From contig JBBIVA010000134.1 of the NCBI GenBank assembly GCA_037439945.1, positions 1-9,818 of the forward strand: a stretch of DNA of 9,818 bases, given 5' to 3'. The notes beneath the pieces were generated by a model. It saw only the letters and a program-made list of their open reading frames with translations. It did no database searches and was not told the origin of the DNA. This DNA is from CALEUX01 sp037439945 (GTDB taxonomy: Bacteria; Bacteroidota; Bacteroidia; Bacteroidales; Marinilabiliaceae). This document shows, in pieces, positions 1 to 7,141 of the stretch. Within the stretch, counting starts at the first letter, position 1. Every line of letters starts with the position of its first letter. The translations under genes and the position numbers were made by a program.

Positions 1-48
1 AACTCTATGCTTTAAATTTTATTACAAAATTATTACATCGAACTCACG

Positions 49-630
49 TTATTTACCCTTTCTCCATGTAACACTCCCATGTGATTTTAAAATTGAGCGA
101 ACCGGGTAAACTCCTTTACTTGCAAATCGTATATCTTCAATAGTGAAAAACGCCTTTGGGTTGTATTCATATATAAGTGCGGTTACCTGGTTGTAATCGC
201 TTCTTTTTATAACACAATAAATGATGTTCACCTTGCCTAATGAGCCATTTGCTTCAATTGATGTTACCCCAAAGCCTTCATTGGATAATTTTTTTATTAA
301 AGCCGTACCTGGGACTTGCGTTATTATCCGCAGGTTAATATAACCCAAAGCCAGCCTTTCTTCAATAAGCAAACCTATATAATTACCTGTTGCAAATCCT
401 GCTGAATACGCAATAAAATAAAACCAGTTATCTAGATTTTGAAATATCTTGGTCATAGCAAGCAGCCAGATAAAAACTTCAAAAAAACCCAGAATGGGGG
501 CAAGAATTTTAAATCCTTTGGATATAAATACTATTCTGAGGGTTCCTAAAGTAACATCTAAAACACGCGATAAAAAAATTAATGCCGGAATAATAATCCA
601 GGTAAACCAAAATTCATTATAAAAATCCAT
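49..630 (-). CDS. DUF5698/DUF2179 (UPF0316 family) membrane protein
   Basis: A 193-residue protein with a hydrophobic N-terminal half and a soluble C-terminal half. Three likely membrane segments lie at about residues 9-28, 42-60 and 70-88. Between the first two is the motif SRVLDVTLGTLRIVFISKG, typical of UPF0316 proteins (DUF5698). From about residue 110 to 175 is a DUF2179-like cytoplasmic domain, a small alpha/beta fold also found at the C-terminus of YitT-type membrane proteins. The biochemical function of the family is not established, so none is assigned. The ATG lies 8 bases after the stop of the FlK-like thioesterase gene (639-1031), so the two are probably cotranscribed with this gene second. 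I saw no clear terminator in the 48 bases beyond its stop. Length is normal for the family and nothing is broken. Family assignment is fairly sure; function is unknown. Confidence 0.85.
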   Translation of the reverse strand: MDFYNEFWFTWIIIPALIFLSRVLDVTLGTLRIVFISKGFKILAPILGFFEVFIWLLAMTKIFQNLDNWFYFIAYSAGFATGNYIGLLIEERLALGYINLRIITQVPGTALIKKLSNEGFGVTSIEANGSLGKVNIIYCVIKRSDYNQVTALIYEYNPKAFFTIEDIRFASKGVYPVRSILKSHGSVTWRKGK

Positions 631-638
631 CAGATAAA

Positions 639-1031
639 TTATTCTTTAACTAAGCTTTCAAATTCTTCAATGTTGACAATATACCTTCCATGTGCTCCAA
701 TTGCGATTTCATTATGGTCCTTATCCAATATGGCAACATCAAAAAATAACTTGTTACCCTCTACAAATTTCAGGTGAACAATACATCTAATAGTTTCATT
801 TAAACCTACAGGCCTAAAGTGTTTTATATTAATTTCTGAACTAACTGTTTCTGTTCCAAACTCAAGATATGGTGTAATTAATGTTGTAACAGCTTTCTCC
901 ATAAATAAAACCAAAGCAGAAGTTGATAAAACCGCTACTTTTGATGTTCCAATGCTTTTAGCCAGATCCTCTGATCCAACCTTTTTTTCAATTGTCAAGC
1001 GTAATCCTTCCTGAATCTGATTTAAACCCAT
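639..1031 (-). CDS. FlK-type hotdog thioesterase (fluoroacetyl-CoA thioesterase-like)
   Basis: A 130-residue single-domain hotdog protein. It resembles the FlK family, whose founder in Streptomyces cattleya hydrolyses fluoroacetyl-CoA using a Thr/Glu/His set. The equivalents are visible here: Thr37 in VLSTSALV, Glu45 in FMEKAV and His71 in INIKHFRPVG. The C-terminal strand pattern, with GAHGRYIVN at about residues 112-120, also fits. Most homologues outside fluoroacetate producers are general short-chain acyl-CoA thioesterases, so the true substrate here is unknown and fluoroacetate is unlikely. It is the first gene of a likely two-gene minus-strand operon with the UPF0316 membrane protein gene 8 bases downstream. 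A Bacteroidota -7 element lies at 1104-1111, giving an expected leader of about 65 bases. The chosen ATG gives the usual family length. Confidence 0.85.
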   Translation of the reverse strand: MGLNQIQEGLRLTIEKKVGSEDLAKSIGTSKVAVLSTSALVLFMEKAVTTLITPYLEFGTETVSSEINIKHFRPVGLNETIRCIVHLKFVEGNKLFFDVAILDKDHNEIAIGAHGRYIVNIEEFESLVKE

Positions 1032-1103
1032 ACTTTATTTTGAAACTAATTATACTTTTAAGAATAATGCAATTGTTGGCTACATTCCTTTTTATTTAGT
1101 GCA

Positions 1104-1111
1104 CAAAGTTA
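1104..1111 (-). promoter_or_regulatory. Bacteroidota -7 promoter element for the thioesterase/UPF0316 operon
   Basis: Read on the minus strand the bases are TAACTTTG, an exact match to the primary Bacteroidota sigma factor -7 consensus TAnnTTTG. It lies about 73 bases upstream of the ATG at 1031, between that gene and prfC. No clean TTTG-type -33 element is visible about 20 bases further upstream, where the sequence is only T-rich. Short motifs like this occur by chance in AT-rich DNA, so confidence is moderate. Confidence 0.5.
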
Positions 1112-1222
1112 ATTCAATTAGATAAATTATAAAAGATTTTTTGCCGGTGATAAAAGCTTTATTATTTGCTAAAACCAAATTATACTTATATATAATGAAC
1201 TTTTACTTAAATATCCAACCCT

Positions 1223-2800
1223 TTAGAATTCGGATGTAAAGTGAAATTTAATATTCTTGAAGTTATCCTGGGCCATTTGAAGCATGTAAGACGAATCTGC
1301 CAGAAAAACATCCCGGCCATACTTGTCTTTAGCCATATATTGGTTCTTTCTTTTTTTAAAATCATCTAACTCTTTAATGTTATCTGATTTTATCCAGCAG
1401 GCTTTATAAAGGTTAATGGGCTCATATCTGCATGCTGCACCATACTCATGTAACAACCTATATTGAATAACTTCAAACTGCAATGCCCCTACTGTTCCTA
1501 TTATTTTTCTTCCATTGTTTTGATTAATAAATAATTGAGCAACGCCTTCGTCCATTAGTTGATCTATCCCTTTTGCCAATTGTTTTGATTTTAATGGGTC
1601 GGCATTTTCAATATACTGGAATAACTCTGGGCTAAAACTTGGCAATCCTTTAAACAGTATTTGTTCTCCCTGGGTAAGGGTGTCACCAATTTTAAAGTTT
1701 CCTGAATCAGGTATGCCAACAATATCACCAGGGAAGGCTTCATCGATAATTGATTTTTTTTCAGCCATAAATGCAGTTGGACTGCTGAATTTCATTAGCT
1801 TTCCGAGCCGAACATGCAAATAATTTGTATTACGTTCAAAATGACCCGAACATATTTTTACGAAAGCAATTCTGTTTCGGTGGTTTGGGTCCATATTGGC
1901 ATGAATTTTAAAAACAAACCCCGAAAATGTTTCTTCATACGGACTTATTTCCCTTTTATCTGAAACAGAATTAAGTGGTGATGGTGCCAATTTTAGAAAT
2001 GCATGTAAAAGCTCCCTTACCCCAAAATTATTTAGCGCACTTCCAAAAAATATAGGGGCAAGTTTGCCCTTTCTATATGCATCAATATCAAAATCTGAAT
2101 AAATTCCGTTAATCAGTTCAAGTTCTTCACGTAATGACGCTGCTGCCCTTTGCCCAATTGCTTTTTCAAGTACCGGGTTATTAATATCTTTAATCTCTAA
2201 TCCATCTTCAAGTGTTTGTTTACTTGGAGTAAAGATGTAAAGATTCTCTTCGTGAATATTATATACGCCTTGAAAATCATTTCCGTTACCAATTGGCCAG
2301 GCTAAAGGCTGAACCTTAATATTAAGTTCAGATTCTATTTCATCGAGGATTTCAAACGGGTCACGTCCGGGCCGATCTAATTTATTTACAAAAACCATTA
2401 CCGGGGTGTTACGCATGCGGCATACTTCCATAAGTTTTCTGGTTTGTGTTTCCACACCCTTGGCAGCATCAATTACAATAATTACGCTATCAACGGCCGT
2501 GAGTGTCCTATATGTATCCTCAGCAAAATCCTGGTGACCCGGAGTGTCAAGTATATTTACCTTAAAACCATTATATTCAAAACCCATAACAGACGTGGCA
2601 ACTGATATTCCTCTCTGTTTTTCAATTTCCATGAAGTCAGACGTTGCAGTTTTCTTGATTTTGTTCGATTTTACTGCCCCTGCAACATGAATTGCCCCTC
2701 CAAAAAGTAACAACTTTTCGGTAAGGGTTGTTTTACCTGCATCGGGGTGACTGATAATTCCAAATGTTCTTCTCCGGTTAATCTCTTCTTTGAAAGTCAT
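1223..2800 (-). CDS. prfC: Peptide chain release factor 3 (translational GTPase)
   Basis: A 525-residue translational GTPase; the E. coli RF3 is 529 residues. RF3 binds the ribosome after peptide release, drives removal of RF1/RF2 through GTP hydrolysis, and contributes to post-peptidyl-transfer quality control. The GTPase motifs are all present: P-loop SHPDAGKTT (residues 17-25), switch I RGISVATSV (63-71), G3 DTPGHQDF (85-92), G4 NKLD (139-142) and G5 around GSAL (253-256). The HPDAGKTT form of the P-loop and the RGISVATSVM switch distinguish RF3 from EF-G, LepA and TypA. The domain II barrel (about residues 290-380) and the RF3-specific C-terminal domain are complete, including QLMDEGVAQLF and GALQFEVIQYRL. 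The gene stands alone on the minus strand, divergent from the PHP phosphatase gene, with an exact promoter element 19 bases upstream of its ATG. Confidence 0.98.
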   Translation of the reverse strand: MTFKEEINRRRTFGIISHPDAGKTTLTEKLLLFGGAIHVAGAVKSNKIKKTATSDFMEIEKQRGISVATSVMGFEYNGFKVNILDTPGHQDFAEDTYRTLTAVDSVIIVIDAAKGVETQTRKLMEVCRMRNTPVMVFVNKLDRPGRDPFEILDEIESELNIKVQPLAWPIGNGNDFQGVYNIHEENLYIFTPSKQTLEDGLEIKDINNPVLEKAIGQRAAASLREELELINGIYSDFDIDAYRKGKLAPIFFGSALNNFGVRELLHAFLKLAPSPLNSVSDKREISPYEETFSGFVFKIHANMDPNHRNRIAFVKICSGHFERNTNYLHVRLGKLMKFSSPTAFMAEKKSIIDEAFPGDIVGIPDSGNFKIGDTLTQGEQILFKGLPSFSPELFQYIENADPLKSKQLAKGIDQLMDEGVAQLFINQNNGRKIIGTVGALQFEVIQYRLLHEYGAACRYEPINLYKACWIKSDNIKELDDFKKRKNQYMAKDKYGRDVFLADSSYMLQMAQDNFKNIKFHFTSEF

Positions 2801-2818
2801 TCTGTTAATTTAAGGCTG

Positions 2819-2826
2819 CAAAAGTA
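2819..2826 (-). promoter_or_regulatory. Bacteroidota -7 promoter element for prfC
   Basis: On the minus strand the sequence TACTTTTG, followed by CA, matches the TAnnTTTG -7 consensus of Bacteroidota exactly, in the extended form TAnnTTTGCA often seen at strong promoters. It ends 18 bases before the prfC ATG, so transcription would begin only about 12-15 bases upstream of the start codon, giving a very short leader. The -33 region is only T-rich (GTTTTC) and is not a good match. Confidence 0.55.
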
Positions 2827-2955
2827 CATATAGTAATTGAAACTGAAAACCTGTTGTATATGTTATTTTGGTTATTACACATTTATTAAAAGGTTTAATT
2901 TGTTTTTTTGAGTGATTAATTTTTCTTTTATTTGAAATAAAAAAAAGATTTTTAT

Positions 2956-3813
2956 ATGAATTGGAGCAATTATCACGGGCATTGTAACTTTTGTGACGGT
3001 AAAGGTAGCCCGCAGGATTATGTAAAGGAGGCAATTGAAAAAAAAATGATGGTTTTAGGAATATCAAGTCATGCACCGGTACCGTTTGAAACTACCTGGA
3101 CAATGAATGGTAGTAAACTTCCTGATTATCTGCAACAAATAGAAGATCTTAAAAAACTTTACAAGGAGAATATAACCGTGCTAAAATCGCTGGAGGTAGA
3201 TTATATTCCCGGATTGGCAGGCCCATTAAAACCCCCGATAATAGAAGCCAATCTGGATTATGTTATTGGATCAGTTCATTATGTTGAAGCTTTTAATTCA
3301 GGTATTAATTGGAGCATAGATAATAATAACAGTGAATTTGAAGCAGGTGTTGAAGAAATTTTTAAAGGCGATATTAAAATAGCTATTAGAAGGTATTTTG
3401 ATTTACAACAGGAAATGTGCCAGTTTCAGACTCCCGATATTTTGGGGCACATGGATAAAATAAAGATGCACAATAAAGTTAAACACTATTTTGATGAGGA
3501 TTCACAATGGTTTAAGCAAATGGTTTATGATACGCTTAAATTAGCACAGGAAAAGGATATTATTGTTGAGATAAATTCAAAATACTACACACGTTCAAAT
3601 ATCCTGTTTCCCGGGAAGGAACATTTTAAATGGATGAATAAAAACCGGGTTAAAGTAATAATAAGCAGTGATGCCCATAAACCTGATGAGTTAACTTCAG
3701 GTTTTTCCGATGTTGCTATGATGTTGATTGAAGCCGGTTATTCGGAAATCTGGCATTGGGTAAAAAATGGGTTTGAACCACGGCCATTTAACTGTTCGGG
3801 TATTATTTACTAG
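2956..3813 (+). CDS. PHP-domain phosphoesterase, histidinol-phosphatase (HisK/HisJ) type
   Basis: A 285-residue PHP-family metal-dependent phosphatase. The metal ligands of the fold appear in order: His7 and His9 in YHGHCNFCDG, His39 in ISSHAP, Glu80 in SLEVDYIPG, His108 in IGSVHYV, His165 in LGHMDKIK, Glu205 in IVEINSK, and Asp239 with His241 in ISSDAHKP. The N-terminal YHxHCxFCDG motif and the IGSVHY stretch are characteristic of histidinol-phosphatases, which dephosphorylate L-histidinol phosphate in histidine biosynthesis. Many Bacteroidota instead use the bifunctional HisB for this step, and no other his gene is nearby, so it could act on another small phosphate ester. The ATG is right because only eight residues precede the HxH metal motif's second His. 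An AT-rich 155-base spacer separates it from divergent prfC. Its 3' end converges on the biotin carrier gene 11 bases away. Confidence 0.88.
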   Translation: MNWSNYHGHCNFCDGKGSPQDYVKEAIEKKMMVLGISSHAPVPFETTWTMNGSKLPDYLQQIEDLKKLYKENITVLKSLEVDYIPGLAGPLKPPIIEANLDYVIGSVHYVEAFNSGINWSIDNNNSEFEAGVEEIFKGDIKIAIRRYFDLQQEMCQFQTPDILGHMDKIKMHNKVKHYFDEDSQWFKQMVYDTLKLAQEKDIIVEINSKYYTRSNILFPGKEHFKWMNKNRVKVIISSDAHKPDELTSGFSDVAMMLIEAGYSEIWHWVKNGFEPRPFNCSGIIY

Positions 3814-3840
3814 GATTAAATATTTTAGGTTGGTTTAATC
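3814..3840. terminator. Weak hairpin between convergent genes
   Basis: The short gap between the two convergent genes begins an inverted repeat: GATTAAA at 3814-3820 pairs with TTTAATC at 3834-3840 around a 13-base loop, overlapping the last codons of the carrier gene. The stem is AT-rich and has no T-tract of note on either strand, so it is only a possible bidirectional terminator. Confidence 0.2.
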
Positions 3841-4331
3841 TCAATTAATAATTGTCCTTCCCTGACAACATCACCATCACATACATTAATTTTTGTAACA
3901 ACGCCATTACCTGTACTTGCAAATTCATTTTCCATTTTCATTGCTGATAATATAACAAGAGAAGTGCCATTTGTTACTTTATCACCTTTATCAACTTTAA
4001 TTTTAACAATTTTACCCGGCATTGGTGATGTAATTCTTTGAACAGTGTCCTGCTTTTTCCTTTGATTAATAACATCAGAACCGGCCGGAATAACATCTAT
4101 GTCAAAATGTTGATAAAGGGTGTTAACCTTATATTTACCATATCCACCACTTTCAATCATTTCCATATTAATACTTTTTCCACCATGTAAAACTGAATAA
4201 ACACCTTCTTCAACTTTTTCAATATCCAGTTTATATTCTTTATCGCCAATGGCAACAGTAAAAAGTGAACCTTCGGTTTTTAATACTTTTACTGCCTTTT
4301 GGTTACTTCCATTTTTTACAATAACTTTCAT
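3825..4331 (-). CDS. Biotin carboxyl carrier protein (acyl-CoA carboxylase/decarboxylase type)
   Basis: A 168-residue biotin carrier. The C-terminal biotinyl domain (about residues 99-166) begins with ITSPMPGKIVKIKV and carries the biotinylation motif SAMKMENE with the acceptor Lys132. It ends in a second half-repeat around GDVVREGQLLIEI. The MKMEN form is typical of carriers in propionyl-CoA carboxylases and biotin-dependent decarboxylases; housekeeping acetyl-CoA carboxylase AccB usually has MKLMN. The N-terminal 80 residues are beta-rich with no recognisable motif and may serve to assemble the complex. The carrier shuttles carboxyl groups between a biotin carboxylase and a carboxyltransferase in the cytoplasm. 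The biotin carboxylase is 268 bases upstream on the same strand. No carboxyltransferase is encoded here, and the gene ends against a convergent neighbour. I found no exact promoter element in the spacer, which suggests cotranscription with the carboxylase. Confidence 0.93.
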   Translation of the reverse strand: MKVIVKNGSNQKAVKVLKTEGSLFTVAIGDKEYKLDIEKVEEGVYSVLHGGKSINMEMIESGGYGKYKVNTLYQHFDIDVIPAGSDVINQRKKQDTVQRITSPMPGKIVKIKVDKGDKVTNGTSLVILSAMKMENEFASTGNGVVTKINVCDGDVVREGQLLIEIKPT

Positions 4332-4353
4332 AAGTAAATAATTTTTTGATTAA

Positions 4354-4412
4354 GGTCGGATAGCTTGTCCCGTTATTACGGGAGAACTTGCGCCGAACAT
4401 TCGGGGCTCGTT
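4354..4412. repeat. GC-rich palindromic block between carboxylase and carrier genes
   Basis: Within the AT-rich spacer between two minus-strand genes lies a block of about 60 bases at roughly 55% GC. It contains a perfect hairpin, TCCCGT (4368-4373), loop TATT, ACGGGA (4378-4383). A second small palindrome, CCGA (4393-4396) and TCGG (4401-4404), surrounds a 4-base loop. TCGG at 4356-4359 could also pair with CCGA at 4393-4396 to enclose the first hairpin. No T-tract follows on either strand, so it does not look like a simple terminator. It resembles extragenic palindromic repeats dispersed in some Bacteroidota genomes, but a single copy in this window cannot prove that. In the mRNA it could act as a processing or stability element. 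Confidence 0.4.
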
Positions 4413-4599
4413 TCATCCTTAAATAATTTAATAAAAATGTAAAATGTCTCTGGCATAATGAATATTGCCTTTGTTTACTTTCTGTTTGTTGCGCGGTTGT
4501 TCAATTTATCCTTAATTTTGTATTAACAAAAACGGGCTTATTATCTGGTTCCTACTTTTTCTGTTGTATTGTTTTATTATCGTCAATTAAAACGGATTA

Positions 4600-6108
4600 T
4601 TAATGTCCATGGTAAAAGAAGCGTCCAAAGTTTTTCCAGTTTGAAGATTTCTGACCTTTGTCTTTCGCAAAATCAAGTCTCCTTTTACGTTTGTTTTCAT
4701 AGTCGAGAAAAGCAATAATCATGGCAATATCTTCATATTCATCGCTCTCCTTACTATGTTTTAATAACGACTCAATGTTTATATCAATAAAATGTGTATT
4801 GTAGTCACCTTTAACAAATTGTTCTGCTTCCAGAATTCTGCTTACAAATGATATATTTGTTTTTACACCTGTAATTTTGTATTCATAAAGCGCCCTTTTT
4901 GTTCGTTCAATAGCTTCGGCCCTGGTTGGGGCCCATATTACCAATTTGGAAATTAACGGGTCATAATACAAAGGTATTTCATAACCTTCATAAACATAAC
5001 CATCTGTTCTAACCCCCAGGCCAAGGGGTTCGGTAATATGTCTTATTAAACCCGGACTCGGTATGAAATTGTTTTCAGGGTCTTCTGCATAAATCCTGCA
5101 TTCAATTGAATGTCCCTTTTGGTGAATTTCTTCCTGCTTAAATGGAAGGGTTAAATTATTGGCTATGTGAATTTGAGCCTTAACAAGGTCGATACCGGTA
5201 ACCCTTTCAGTAATTGGGTGTTCAACCTGAAGGCGGGTATTCATTTCAAGGAAGTAGAAATTACGGTTTTTATCAACTAAAAATTCAATTGTACCAGCGC
5301 CGGAATAGTTAACTGATTTTGCCGCAGCAATTGCCTGTACAGCCATGGCTTCTCTTAATTGTGGGGTAACAAATGGTGAAGGAGTTTCTTCAATTACCTT
5401 CTGGTGGCGCCTTTGTACCGAGCATTCTCTTTCAAAAAGATGGACAACATTGCCATGATTATCTGCCAGGATTTGAAATTCTATATGATGGGGCTCTTCG
5501 AGATACTTTTCCATATAAACTGATCCGTTCCCGAATGCATTTAAAGCTTCAGATTGTGCCCTTTTAAATGAAGGAATAAGATCTTGTTCTGATTTAACAA
5601 GCCGCATACCTTTACCACCCCCGCCAGCTGATGCTTTAATCATAACCGGATACCCAATATTTTCGGCCACTTTTTTTATTTCGGACTGGGATTTGGGCAG
5701 TTCCTCCGAACCGGGTACAATTGGGACACCTGCCTTTTTCATTAAATCCCTGGCCATCATTTTATCACCCATGGCAGTAATTGCCTCTGATGAGGGCCCT
5801 ATAAAAATTAAACCGGCTTTTCGTGTCCGGTTTGCAAATTCTGCGTTTTCTGATAAAAATCCATAACCAGGATGGATTGCCTGTGCTCCTGATTGTTTCG
5901 CAATGTTAATTACTTTGTCCATTTGTAGATAGCTTTCTGATGATGGTGAGGGGCCAACATGATACGCTTCATCGGCATACCTTACATGCATTGAGGTACG
6001 ATCTGCATCGGAGTAAATAGCCACACTTTCAATTCCCATTTCTCTGCAAGAACGAATAATTCTAACGGCAATTTCACCTCTGTTTGCAACAAGAATTTTA
6101 TTAATCAT
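4600..6108 (-). CDS. accC: Biotin carboxylase subunit of an acyl-CoA carboxylase
   Basis: A 502-residue biotin carboxylase, which uses ATP and bicarbonate to carboxylate biotin on its carrier protein. The N-terminal domain starts MINKILVANRGEIAVRIIRS. The ATP-grasp domain holds Lys116, Lys158, the glycine-rich loop SAGGGGKGMR (160-169), the HHIEFQ strand (His207/208), RRHQK (233-237), Glu275, and the active-site run EMNTRLQVEHP (288-298) with Arg292 and Glu296. Arg338 in ECRIYAEDP, which contacts biotin in E. coli AccC, is also present. The core matches E. coli AccC (449 residues). About 50 extra residues follow: an acidic stretch (450-460), a helix, then a basic tail with KRKRR (473-477) ending in HGH. 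The biotin carrier gene follows on the same strand, with no carboxyltransferase between or after. Given the MKMEN carrier, a propionyl-CoA carboxylase-like role is at least as likely as fatty-acid synthesis. The symbol denotes the family. Confidence 0.95.
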   Translation of the reverse strand: MINKILVANRGEIAVRIIRSCREMGIESVAIYSDADRTSMHVRYADEAYHVGPSPSSESYLQMDKVINIAKQSGAQAIHPGYGFLSENAEFANRTRKAGLIFIGPSSEAITAMGDKMMARDLMKKAGVPIVPGSEELPKSQSEIKKVAENIGYPVMIKASAGGGGKGMRLVKSEQDLIPSFKRAQSEALNAFGNGSVYMEKYLEEPHHIEFQILADNHGNVVHLFERECSVQRRHQKVIEETPSPFVTPQLREAMAVQAIAAAKSVNYSGAGTIEFLVDKNRNFYFLEMNTRLQVEHPITERVTGIDLVKAQIHIANNLTLPFKQEEIHQKGHSIECRIYAEDPENNFIPSPGLIRHITEPLGLGVRTDGYVYEGYEIPLYYDPLISKLVIWAPTRAEAIERTKRALYEYKITGVKTNISFVSRILEAEQFVKGDYNTHFIDINIESLLKHSKESDEYEDIAMIIAFLDYENKRKRRLDFAKDKGQKSSNWKNFGRFFYHGH

Positions 6109-6372
6109 TATTCAAATTTTTGTTAAATGATTGTAAAAGAATAAGGTGTTTAAATTTTGATTTTTTTTAAATTATAAATAATTAACAACAAAACAATGTT
6201 TTTCAAAATAAAAATCATTAAAATAGCGTAACATGTTTTTGAAAATGGTAATAAATATTTGGTTTTCTTGTTTAATTAGAATTATTCCAAATTGTGAAAT
6301 CATATAGTTAATGTTTGAACCTTTGGTTTTTGAAAGACTTATATTTGATATATAAACAAAAAAAATTCAATT
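6109..6372. other. Divergent intergenic region, biotin carboxylase / ferritin
   Basis: This 264-base AT-rich spacer separates two divergently transcribed genes. It holds the ferritin promoter near its right end. For the carboxylase on the minus strand no exact TAnnTTTG was found; the nearest is TTATTTTG at 6204-6211 with one mismatch, about 95 bases upstream of the ATG. I see no convincing Fur- or DtxR-type operator dyad in front of ferritin and no small ORF worth calling. Confidence 0.5.
6314..6347 (+). promoter_or_regulatory. Ferritin promoter (-33/-7 Bacteroidota type)
   Basis: TTTG at 6314-6317 and TATATTTG at 6340-6347 match the -33 (TTTG) and -7 (TAnnTTTG) elements of the primary Bacteroidota promoter, separated by 22 bases, close to the usual spacing. 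Transcription would start near 6352-6355, leaving a leader of about 20 A-rich bases before the ATG at 6373. There is no Shine-Dalgarno sequence, and the A-rich leader is normal for this phylum. Confidence 0.6.
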
Positions 6373-6873
6373 ATGCTAAACAAAAATGTAGAAAAAGTTC
6401 TGATTGAACAGATCGAAAAAGAGGGATATTCTTCAAACTTATATCTTGCTATGGCAAGTTGGGCCGATAGTAACGGCCTGGAAGGAACATCAAAATGGCT
6501 TTATGCCCAGGCAGAGGAAGAAAGAATGCATATGCTGAAATTTGTTGCTTACGTAAATGAAAGGGGAGGGTTTGCAATAATCCCCGGATTTCAAAAACCT
6601 CCTACTACTTTTAAAAATGTTCGTGAAATATTTAATATGGTTTATGAACATGAGCAATTGGTTACGGCCTCAATTAATAATATTGTTGCAGTTTGTTTAA
6701 ACGAAAAGGATTTTACCACCCATAACTGGATTCAATGGTTTGTTACCGAGCAGATTGAAGAAGAAGCATCGGCATCGGCTATTATTGACAAATTAAAACT
6801 ACTTGGTGATAGCAGTTTATATTTATTTGACAGAGATATTTTTGGATTAAGAGGCCCTGAAACAGGTGCGTAG
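6373..6873 (+). CDS. ftnA: Ferritin (bacterial FtnA type, non-haem)
   Basis: A 166-residue ferritin, which would assemble as a 24-subunit cytoplasmic shell, oxidise Fe(II) and store the mineral. All ferroxidase residues known from E. coli FtnA are at the same positions: Glu17, Glu50, His53, Glu94, Gln127 and Glu130. The third-iron-site residues Glu49, Glu126 and Glu129 are also present. Key motifs are AEEERMHMLK (47-56), EHEQLV (92-97) and TEQIEEE (125-131). It lacks the Met haem ligand arrangement and longer context of bacterioferritin, and it is not a Dps-type protein. The gene is flanked by its own promoter (6314-6347) and a strong terminator (6931-6961), and both neighbours are separated by long spacers, so it is monocistronic. 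Length and start agree with the family. Regulation by iron is expected for the family, but no operator is recognised. Confidence 0.96.
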   Translation: MLNKNVEKVLIEQIEKEGYSSNLYLAMASWADSNGLEGTSKWLYAQAEEERMHMLKFVAYVNERGGFAIIPGFQKPPTTFKNVREIFNMVYEHEQLVTASINNIVAVCLNEKDFTTHNWIQWFVTEQIEEEASASAIIDKLKLLGDSSLYLFDRDIFGLRGPETGA

Positions 6874-6930
6874 GATTTGGCTATTTAAATTAATACCAGG
6901 ATAAACAATATAAATCCGATATAGCTTTTG

Positions 6931-6961
6931 AAAAAACGGGAAGTATAATTCCCGTTTTTTT
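6931..6961 (+). terminator. Rho-independent terminator of ferritin
   Basis: A perfect 12-base-pair stem, AAAAAACGGGAA (6931-6942) with TTCCCGTTTTTT (6949-6960), around the 6-base loop GTATAA, ends in seven T (6955-6961). It lies 57 bases after the ferritin stop. The A-run on the 5' side could let it work in the other direction too, but nothing is transcribed toward it from the right. Confidence 0.93.
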
Positions 6962-7141
6962 CATACAGACAAAATTTTTTTAACCCAAATTTTGCATTGG
7001 AATTAAACAGTTAATCCAGAAAACAGAGTTAACATTTTAGAATAACCAATACAATATTTTCCTATTTCTGAAAAATAGAATGCTGCCCGTTAGAAAACCA
7101 AGCATCTAAACTACATAAATTAAACGATTTAAATATTAAAG

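Noticed and set aside
1032..1222. Possible terminator downstream of prfC on the minus strand around the AAAGCTTT palindrome near 1155.
   Set aside because: The palindrome is short, AT-rich and lacks a following T-tract on the minus strand, so it does not qualify as a terminator.
2810..3076. An 88-codon minus-strand open frame overlapping the prfC promoter region and the start of the PHP gene.
   Set aside because: It covers the conserved metal-binding N-terminus of the PHP protein on the other strand, and its low-complexity Lys/Asn/Phe-rich translation reflects AT-rich DNA.
4376..4456. A 26-codon minus-strand ORF (and a 22-codon plus-strand ORF starting near 4458) in the carboxylase-carrier spacer.
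   Set aside because: Both are too short, lack an initiation context and have no recognisable sequence; the first runs through the palindromic block.
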